DNA from: an uncultured Prevotella sp.
GTDB lineage: Bacteria > Bacteroidota > Bacteroidia > Bacteroidales > Bacteroidaceae
Assembly (NCBI GenBank): GCA_947165435.1
Contig: CAMVAI010000003.1
Span: forward strand, 24,548-88,547
Reading direction: 5' to 3'
DNA: 64,000 nt
The number at the start of each line of letters is the position of its first letter. The stretch's first letter is position 1. Made by a program: the position numbers and the translations under genes. Positions 1-7,135 of the stretch are shown one piece after another. The notes below the pieces were generated by a model. That model did no database searches and was not told where the DNA came from. It worked only from the letters and a program-made list of their open reading frames with translations.

Positions 1-2
1 TG

Positions 3-548
3 CACAAGGATGGTAGCGGCACCACAGGGAAACCGTTCGACGTGGTAGAGCAGATGCCCCAGTTCCCCGGCGGACCGGCAGAAATGATGGCATTCCTGGC
101 TAAGAACATCCGTTATCCCGTGGCGGCAGAAAAGGCCGGTGTGCAGGGGCGTGTCATCGTCACCTTTGTCGTAGAGAAGGACGGCAGCATCGCGGAGGCT
201 CGCATCGTGAAGTCGGTATCGCCCGAGCTGGATGCCGAAGCCCTACGCGTGATAAATGCCATGCCCAACTGGTTGCCGGGCAGGCAGAACGGTGAGGCCG
301 TGCGTGTGAAATATACCGTACCCGTCACCTTCCGTCTGCAGGGTGGCACCAAGCCCGCCACAGCGTCTGTCAAGATAGGTCCGGAGCACAAAGGCAAGCC
401 TGTAGAGGTGGTAATAGACGACAAGGTGGTGGATGCCAGTGTAATCAATGGCATCAATCCTGCCGACATCGAGAGCATGCAGGTCGAGAAGGCCAAGGAC
501 GGACAGCCGAAGGACCGCATCATTATCAAGATGAAGCAAAAGGAATAG
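3..548 (+). CDS. TonB C-terminal domain (energy transducer TonB-like) protein, 5' end outside window
   Basis: Frame is open from the window start; FPGGPAEMMAFLAKNIRYPVAAEKAGVQGRVIVTFVVEKDGSI is typical of the TonB_C domain. Confidence 0.85.
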   Translation, partial: HKDGSGTTGKPFDVVEQMPQFPGGPAEMMAFLAKNIRYPVAAEKAGVQGRVIVTFVVEKDGSIAEARIVKSVSPELDAEALRVINAMPNWLPGRQNGEAVRVKYTVPVTFRLQGGTKPATASVKIGPEHKGKPVEVVIDDKVVDASVINGINPADIESMQVEKAKDGQPKDRIIIKMKQKE

Positions 549-572
549 AACGCACACACTCTCTCGTTAATC

Positions 573-1748
573 ATGAACAAGATAACAACTATGTTCATCC
601 TCGCCCTCTTTGCGGTTTCCGCCGCAAGGGGCGAGGCTCTTGACTCGCTGGCTCTGCTGGTGCAGCGGGGTGACAGCATGATGCAGCGGTACAATACCTA
701 TGAGGCGTTGAAATACTATCAGCAGGCCTACAATCAGGCACAGGCACAAGGCATCACCCGCTTCTCGATGGATGCGGATTTCAGCATGTCGAAGCCTTAC
801 GTGCCAGCAGACCGTGTTCCCCGTCAGATTCGGCTGAAGTTGGCCGATTGTCAGTATAAGCGTGCCAACTACCGGGAGACCACGGAACTGCTGAAGAACA
901 TGCCCGAGGACAGCTTGACGCACGATGCCTTCCGACAGTTGGCCAACAGCTACAGGCAGCAGGGCGACACGGACTCCTACATGTATTGGGCTGCCCGGCT
1001 TTTGGAGCATTACCCGATGGACGGCGAAGTGGTGGCCGGTCTCACGCTGGCATACGCCAGGAGCAATCAGCCGCAGAAGGGCATCGTCTGTGCATTGAAA
1101 TACACATTGAAGGACTCAACCAATATCCTCGTCAACCGCGCCGAGGCTGAAGCCTGGCTGCTGAACGGCGACTATACGGCGGCAGCAGAAATGTATGAGC
1201 GGTTGTTACAGCAGGGCGACTCCGTTTTCAGCACCCTCTATTCCGCAGGTATGTGCTATAGCAAGATAGACTCGCTGGAGCAGGCCTACCAGTGTCTGAA
1301 GACAGCCTTCTTCACCAGCGGTATGCAACATGCCAACTGTGCCTGGCGCCTCGGCGTGGTCAGTATCGATACCAAGCGCTTCGGCGAAGGACTGGAGTAT
1401 CTCCGCATGGCTCAGGAGCTGATGAAGCCCGACACCGTTGCCATGCGCGCCATCACGCTGTCGCAAGGCGAGGGCTACTACCTGACCGAACACTACGCAG
1501 AGGCCGTAGCGTCATGGAAAGAGCATTTGGCATATAACCCTTCCTCTATTGCCACCTATTATAATATAGCCAGTGCCTACTATTACTTCTTGCCAGACGG
1601 TGAGGAGGCTAAGAAATACTTTGAGAAGTTCCTCGCCCTGGCTCGCAGGGAAGAAAAGCCTACGCCGCAACTGGCGGAGATGATAGAAAAGGCCGAAACA
1701 CTGCTGCGTACCACCCACTTCGCGAAGCCCAGGACAAAGAAACGATAG
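573..1748 (+). CDS. Tetratricopeptide-repeat protein with signal peptide
   Basis: N-terminal signal peptide; repeated TPR-like helices (YEALKYYQQAYNQAQ, YTAAAEMYERLLQQGD, YYNIASAYYYFLPDGEEAKKYFEKFL). Confidence 0.75.
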   Translation: MNKITTMFILALFAVSAARGEALDSLALLVQRGDSMMQRYNTYEALKYYQQAYNQAQAQGITRFSMDADFSMSKPYVPADRVPRQIRLKLADCQYKRANYRETTELLKNMPEDSLTHDAFRQLANSYRQQGDTDSYMYWAARLLEHYPMDGEVVAGLTLAYARSNQPQKGIVCALKYTLKDSTNILVNRAEAEAWLLNGDYTAAAEMYERLLQQGDSVFSTLYSAGMCYSKIDSLEQAYQCLKTAFFTSGMQHANCAWRLGVVSIDTKRFGEGLEYLRMAQELMKPDTVAMRAITLSQGEGYYLTEHYAEAVASWKEHLAYNPSSIATYYNIASAYYYFLPDGEEAKKYFEKFLALARREEKPTPQLAEMIEKAETLLRTTHFAKPRTKKR

Positions 1749-1864
1749 CCAACAGGTAAAGCGTAGCTTATTTTCCGTCTTTCTATGCTCCCGGCATTAA
1801 ACCTTTGTTAGTGGTATTCGTCAAAAGGGAATATCACTAACATTTTTAATGCATTAAGAAAACA

Positions 1865-3049
1865 ATGAGAGACTTTAATTACTATGCGCCGACAGAAGTG
1901 GTGTTCGGCAAGGAGTCAGAAGAGCAGGTTGCCCAACTGGTGAAGAAATACGGTGGCACGAAGGTGCTGGTACACTATGGCGGCAAGAGTGCGCAGCGCT
2001 CGGGCTTGTTAGACAAGATTTGCGGTCTGCTGAAGGACGGCGGTGTGAGCTACGTCACGCTGGGCGGTGTGGTGCCCAACCCCCGGCTGTCGCTGGTGCA
2101 TGAGGGCATTCGCCTGTGCCAGCAGGAGGGTGTCGATTTCATTCTGGCCATCGGTGGCGGCAGTGTCATCGACAGCAGCAAGGCTATCGCCATGGGCGTC
2201 GCCGTGCCCGACGTGGAGGTGTGGGACTACTACATCGGCAAGGCTCAGCTGACGAAGGCACTGCCCGTAGCCTCTGTGCTCACCATCCCCGCTGCAGGCA
2301 GCGAGACGAGTGCCAACACGGTGATTACCAACGAGGACGGCGACATCAAGCTGGGCTTTGGCGGTCCGGCCCTGCGCCCCAAGTTTGCCATCATGAACCC
2401 AGAGCGTACCTTCACGTTGCCGCCCTACCAGACGGCCGCCGGTGTGACGGACATGATGATGCACATCTTCGAGCGCTACTTCACCAAGGACGACGACATG
2501 GAGCTGACCACCGCACTGGCCGAGGCTACGCTGCGCACCGTCAAGAATGCCGTCTTCGACGTGCTGAAGAACCCTGAAGACTACCGCCAGCGTGCGCAGA
2601 TCATGTGGAGCGGTTCGGTGGCCCACTGGGGTCTGTTGGGTATGGGTGTGCAGGAAGACTGGGCTACGCACCAGATAGAACACGAGCTGAGTGCCATGTT
2701 CGACGTGACGCACGGTGCCGGTCTGGCTGCCGTATGGCCGTCGTGGGCCCGCTATTGCATGCACGAGAACCTGAGCCGCTTTGTGCGCTTCGCCGTCAAC
2801 GTGATGGACGTGCCCAACGACTTCAGCAACCCCGAGGCTACGGCCCTGAAGGGCATCGAGGCCATGGAGTGCTTCTATCGTGCCATCGGCATGCCGACGA
2901 ACATCCACGAGCTGATAGGCCGCGAGGTGACTGACGACGAGATCAAGGAGATGGCCCGCAAGTGCTGTCAGGACGACCGTCGCGTCATCGGCGGGCTGAA
3001 GAAGCTCTACCGTGCCGACATCGAGGCCATCTACTATATGGCGCAATAA
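1865..3049 (+). CDS. Iron-containing alcohol dehydrogenase (BdhA/YqhD-like)
   Basis: MRDFNYYAPTEVVFGKES, GGGSVIDSSKAIA, HxxxH metal motif region (HQIEHELSAMFDVTHGAGLA). Confidence 0.92.
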   Translation: MRDFNYYAPTEVVFGKESEEQVAQLVKKYGGTKVLVHYGGKSAQRSGLLDKICGLLKDGGVSYVTLGGVVPNPRLSLVHEGIRLCQQEGVDFILAIGGGSVIDSSKAIAMGVAVPDVEVWDYYIGKAQLTKALPVASVLTIPAAGSETSANTVITNEDGDIKLGFGGPALRPKFAIMNPERTFTLPPYQTAAGVTDMMMHIFERYFTKDDDMELTTALAEATLRTVKNAVFDVLKNPEDYRQRAQIMWSGSVAHWGLLGMGVQEDWATHQIEHELSAMFDVTHGAGLAAVWPSWARYCMHENLSRFVRFAVNVMDVPNDFSNPEATALKGIEAMECFYRAIGMPTNIHELIGREVTDDEIKEMARKCCQDDRRVIGGLKKLYRADIEAIYYMAQ

Positions 3050-3066
3050 GTAGAAAGAGGCATGTT

Positions 3067-3109
3067 ACACGAAGAGAGCCTTCCCGCAGGTGGAAGGCTC
3101 TCTTCGTGT
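3067..3109. terminator. Long hairpin between convergent genes, probable bidirectional terminator
   Basis: ACACGAAGAGAGCCTTCC-CGCAGGT-GGAAGGCTCTCTTCGTGT, 18-bp perfect stem. Confidence 0.8.
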
Positions 3110-3162
3110 ATCCCTCTTGGGGGGAGGCTCTCTTTGCGCCGTGGAGAGACGCCCTTCTGGCG

Positions 3163-5436
3163 TTACCGCTTCAAGGGCAGCCAGAGCGACATGTCTTGAA
3201 TGCCCCGGTTGTCCCAGGCGTAGTAAGGGATGAGGCGGATGTGCGCCTTGCGGTTCGTGACGGGGCGCAGCTCGCGGTAGAGCTCGTCGCTGCGCCAGAA
3301 GTCCTCGTTGACAATGGGTACGTCGGCTTCGAGGGCTACCATCTCGTGGCCACAGATGGTGACCTTGGTCTCGGTGAAGCGCACGTCGGCGGGGATGGCG
3401 ATGTCGTTGATGCGGGGGGCGGGGGAGGCGGTGGCAGCGGCAGAACCGCTGCCCACAGTAGCGGCGGAAATATCCTGGCCCTCTAAGCAATAGACGATGG
3501 GGCCGCGCATGATGGCGATGTGGTTCTTGGCCTCCTCGACCAGCGGGTTGGCCTCGATGAGGCGCGGGCGCATGGGCAGGATAAGCTCTATACGGTCGCC
3601 CTTCTTCCATTTACGCGGCTCGCGCAGGGCCTCGGCGGCGATGGGCTTGCCGTTGAGGCGCAGCTCCATGCCGGTGCTCCATCCGGGGATGTGCATGCGG
3701 ATGCTGGCCAGGTGCTTGGCCTTCTTGATGGTCAGCGTGATGTGGCCGTCCCATGGGTAGTCGGTCTGCTGCTCCACCTCCAGGTCGTCGGTCTTCAGCG
3801 TGTTCTGTCCGTAGAGGTTCACCCACAGCGTATCGCCCTTGATGCTGTAGGCATACTCCTGCGCCTCCAGGAGCGTGCGCAGCGTGTTGGGCGGACAGCA
3901 GAAGCAGGTGATGTAGCGCTGGCGGTGCTTGGGCCATCGCAGCACGTAGGGGTACTCCTTGGTGCGGCGCAGGGCCTCGGTGTAGAAGTAGTCCTTGCCG
4001 TCGAGCGACACTCCGCTGAGGATGCCATTGTATAGCTCGTTCTCGATGTTGTCGATATACTTCGGGTGCATGTCGGTCTGGAACATACGCCACGAGTAGA
4101 GCAGCATGCCAATCTGGGCGCATATCTCGTTGTGGGCATACTCCTGCGGCAGCTGGAACTGGCGTCCGTAGGCCTGGTGTATCTGCTGGATGGAGGGCTG
4201 GTTGTAGGTGGTGCCGTCAGGCGACACACCGTCGTAGAGGGCTCCACAGCCACCCATGATGTATATCTTATGGTTTACGATGTCGTCCCAGATGGCCTCC
4301 AGGTTCTTCTTCAACTGTGCCTCGCCAGTCTCGGCATAGAGGTCGGCCACGCCGGCATAGAGGTAGTTGGCGCGCACGGCATGGCCCATGGCCTCATACT
4401 GCTGGCGGAAGGGGATGCGGTCCTGGTTGTGGTCCTCGCCGTTCTTCACCGAGTCGCGGATGCTGATGAGGCCCTCGGCCAGGGTGAGGTACTTCTTGTC
4501 GCCCGTCTCGCGGTACATCTCGGCAGCACCCATGTAGTGGCTGGGGCAGATGGCGTTGCGCGACAGTTCGGCAGCGTCGTTGGTCAGGAAGTTGTAGAGG
4601 AAGTCGGCCGCCTTGCGCCCGCAGTCGAAGAGCATCGTCTTGCCCGTAGCCCGCTTATGGATGATGCCCGCCGTCATGAGGTGGCCAAGGTTGTAGGTCT
4701 CGAAGTTCAGGCGCGAGGCAAAGGCATGCTTCTGGTCCTTGCCAATCTCGATGCCGGCGGCATTCTCCGAAGCTCCGGCCCTAGCCCCCGCCGAACCTCC
4801 AGCCCCCTCCAAACCTCCCCCTGTAGGGGAGGCTTTTTGACCAGCCGCCGAAGCTCCAGCCCCCTCCAAACCTCCCCCTGTAGGGGAGGCTTTTTGCGCG
4901 GTCGATTCTCCCCCTCTACAGGAGGGGGTCGGGGGGAGGCTGGTCGGGGGGAGGCTGTTCCGCTCTTCAATATTCACCGGCGTGTGGATGTAGCCGTCGG
5001 CACGCTGGGCGAGAGCCACTTGCTCGATGAATTGGTCCATCAACTGGTCGAGCTTCGGGTCTTTGGTCACGGCGTATGCGGCAGCGCAGGCCTCCAGCCA
5101 TTTGTACATGTCGCCATCGTGGAAGGGAGGACCGTGGTGCTTGCCCTTGACGGTGCCCGCCGCCACCTGGAAATTGGCAAAACCGTGCGAGCCGTGCAGG
5201 CCGAGGGCATCGATGGTCTCGTAGGGCGTATTCCATGTGTCCCACATCGACCAGATGCCGGTGGTGGAGAGTACGTTGAAACGGTCGCCCCAGAATCCGC
5301 CCGTCCAGTGGGTGGCACCGAGGGGCAGGTTGTGCATGACGGCCTCGCGGCTGTGGGTCATGTCGGTGAGACCTTGGGCCGGGGAGGCTGTGGCAAAACC
5401 ACAGCACACAGTGCAGGAAATGAGGAATCTTTTCAT
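3163..5436 (-). CDS. GH127-like (DUF1680) beta-L-arabinofuranosidase with in-frame repeat insertion
   Basis: GLHGSHGFANFQ, HNEICAQIGMLLYSWRMF, CFCCPPNTLRTLLE; signal peptide MKRFLISCTVCCGFATASPAQG. ORF track start is 5484, but the signal peptide suggests 5436. Confidence 0.88.
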   Translation of the reverse strand: MKRFLISCTVCCGFATASPAQGLTDMTHSREAVMHNLPLGATHWTGGFWGDRFNVLSTTGIWSMWDTWNTPYETIDALGLHGSHGFANFQVAAGTVKGKHHGPPFHDGDMYKWLEACAAAYAVTKDPKLDQLMDQFIEQVALAQRADGYIHTPVNIEERNSLPPTSLPPTPSCRGGESTAQKASPTGGGLEGAGASAAGQKASPTGGGLEGAGGSAGARAGASENAAGIEIGKDQKHAFASRLNFETYNLGHLMTAGIIHKRATGKTMLFDCGRKAADFLYNFLTNDAAELSRNAICPSHYMGAAEMYRETGDKKYLTLAEGLISIRDSVKNGEDHNQDRIPFRQQYEAMGHAVRANYLYAGVADLYAETGEAQLKKNLEAIWDDIVNHKIYIMGGCGALYDGVSPDGTTYNQPSIQQIHQAYGRQFQLPQEYAHNEICAQIGMLLYSWRMFQTDMHPKYIDNIENELYNGILSGVSLDGKDYFYTEALRRTKEYPYVLRWPKHRQRYITCFCCPPNTLRTLLEAQEYAYSIKGDTLWVNLYGQNTLKTDDLEVEQQTDYPWDGHITLTIKKAKHLASIRMHIPGWSTGMELRLNGKPIAAEALREPRKWKKGDRIELILPMRPRLIEANPLVEEAKNHIAIMRGPIVYCLEGQDISAATVGSGSAAATASPAPRINDIAIPADVRFTETKVTICGHEMVALEADVPIVNEDFWRSDELYRELRPVTNRKAHIRLIPYYAWDNRGIQDMSLWLPLKR
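4801..4834 (+). repeat. GC-rich palindromic element, R-arm half unit (34 bp) inside the GH127 gene
   Basis: agccccctccaaacctccccctgtaggggaggct; same sequence as 4858-4891 and 9614-9647. Confidence 0.95.
4858..4941 (+). repeat. 84-bp composite palindromic element (R arm + 16-bp core + L arm) inside the GH127 gene
   Basis: agccccctccaaacctccccctgtaggggaggct-tttttgcgcggtcgatt-ctccccctctacaggagggggtcggggggaggct; near-identical to 7364-7447 and 9344-9427. Confidence 0.95.
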
Positions 5437-5493
5437 ATTCATATATTTCAATATTAGTCTTTCATTACACATTATTTCTTTCATCCTTGTTTT

Positions 5494-7074
5494 TTAATTA
5501 AAGAAGCAATAGAGACCTACCATGACGATAGCCAGGGCCACCCATAGCACGACGGCCAAACGCGACCACCCCTCGTGGATGGGCTCCGGAATCTGGTAGC
5601 GCGTCTTGTCACGGTCGGTCAGCGAGATGACGGTCATCGAGACCATGAGGATAACGAACAGATAGAACGACAGCATCATGAAATGGGGCAGGGCGATGCC
5701 CGTGGCGGCGAGCCATTCGGTGAGCCACTGGGGCGGCCACAGATAGAGAACACCCACGGCAAGACAGAACACGGTGCCGACGGTCAGCGAGAAGTTGGCG
5801 GCACGCCGTGTGCAACGCTTCCAGAAGATGCCCATGAGGAATACCGAGGCCATGGGCGGAGCGATGAATCCCAGCACCGACTGGAACACATTGAACAGGT
5901 TGAGACCCTTGATAGCGTCGATGGCCACCGTCATGGCGATGGCCAGCACGGCACCCACCACCACCACGATGCGCCCTACGAGGTTGATTTCCCATTGCGG
6001 GGCACCGGGTTTGAAGTTCTTCACATAGACATCCATCGTGAATACCGTTGATAGCGCGTTGAGCGCTGAGCCGATGGTGCTGACCAGGCAAGCTGTGAGC
6101 ACGGCAAATACCAGACCCACCATACCGACGGGGAAGAGGTTTTCGACCATCGTCAGATAAGCTTCGTCAGGATTCTTCAGTGTGTCGCCGAAGAGGGCGA
6201 AGCAGATGATGCCCGGTACGATGTAGAGCACCACGTCGAGTATCTTCAGCCACCCCGTAAAATTGGTGCCCAGCTGTCCCTCGTGCAGGTTCTTAGCGGC
6301 CAGCACAGGCTGTACCATGCTCTGGTCGGTACACCAGAACCATACCCCCATCACCGGGTAGCCCAATAGGATGGGCAGCCAGGGGAAGGCCTCGTCCGTA
6401 TTGGGCTTGAACATCACCCAGTAGTCGGCAGGTACTTTTTCTACCAGTGCCGAGATGCCGCCCACCCGGTCGAGACCCACCACCACCAGTACGAGCGATA
6501 CGACGATGAGCAGTATCATCTGATAGACGTTGGTATAGGCCACCGCCTTCAGTCCGCCCAGCATGGTGAAGAAGGCTGATATGAGTACGAGGATGAGTGC
6601 CGACATCCACATGGGTATGTCGAATACCTGCCGGATGAGTACGCCGCCGGCAAAGAGCGTCAGGGCTAGCCACGAGATGATGACCGTCACGATGGTGTAC
6701 CACGCCAGGATGTTGCGCGTGCTCTGTCCGAAGCGCAGACCCATGAACTCGGGCAGCGTCGAGATGTTGGCTCCGAGATAGCGTGGCGCAAAGACGAAGG
6801 CCAGCAGGGCGATGAACACGAAGGCATACCAAGCATAGTTGCCCGAGACGATGCCCGTCGTAAAACCTGCCGATGCCGATGCAATGAGCATCGACGGTCC
6901 GACGTTGGTGCCCCACATCGAGAATCCGATATGGTGCCAGCGCAGCGAGTGCTCGGCCAAAAAGAGTGAACCCTCCTTTTTGCGTTTGGTACTGGCCCAC
7001 AGGCCGATGGTGATAAGTACGACAAAATAGATGCCCAGAATGATCCAGTCGAGCGACTGCATGTAGTGACCCAT
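5494..7074 (-). CDS. Sodium:solute symporter (SSS family)
   Basis: Multi-TM protein; LDWIILGIYFVVLITIGLWAS, NISTLPEFMGLRFG, SALNALSTVFTMDVY. Confidence 0.9.
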   Translation of the reverse strand: MGHYMQSLDWIILGIYFVVLITIGLWASTKRKKEGSLFLAEHSLRWHHIGFSMWGTNVGPSMLIASASAGFTTGIVSGNYAWYAFVFIALLAFVFAPRYLGANISTLPEFMGLRFGQSTRNILAWYTIVTVIISWLALTLFAGGVLIRQVFDIPMWMSALILVLISAFFTMLGGLKAVAYTNVYQMILLIVVSLVLVVVGLDRVGGISALVEKVPADYWVMFKPNTDEAFPWLPILLGYPVMGVWFWCTDQSMVQPVLAAKNLHEGQLGTNFTGWLKILDVVLYIVPGIICFALFGDTLKNPDEAYLTMVENLFPVGMVGLVFAVLTACLVSTIGSALNALSTVFTMDVYVKNFKPGAPQWEINLVGRIVVVVGAVLAIAMTVAIDAIKGLNLFNVFQSVLGFIAPPMASVFLMGIFWKRCTRRAANFSLTVGTVFCLAVGVLYLWPPQWLTEWLAATGIALPHFMMLSFYLFVILMVSMTVISLTDRDKTRYQIPEPIHEGWSRLAVVLWVALAIVMVGLYCFFN

Positions 7075-7080
7075 GATATT

Positions 7081-7112
7081 TATTTTCGATTTACTGATTT
7101 ACGATTTACTGT
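7081..7112. repeat. Short iterated (GATTTACT/G)n intergenic repeat
   Basis: cgatttactgatttacgatttactgttt. Confidence 0.6.
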
Positions 7113-7135
7113 TTGTATGCTCAGACCGTTGCTTG

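Noticed and set aside
2009-3046. 345-aa antisense ORF opposite the alcohol dehydrogenase
   Set aside because: Same shadow-ORF pattern; no recognisable motifs.
4066-5457. 463-aa plus-strand ORF opposite GH127
   Set aside because: Antisense shadow; its SSPLQTSPCRGGF segments are just the palindromic repeats read on the other strand.
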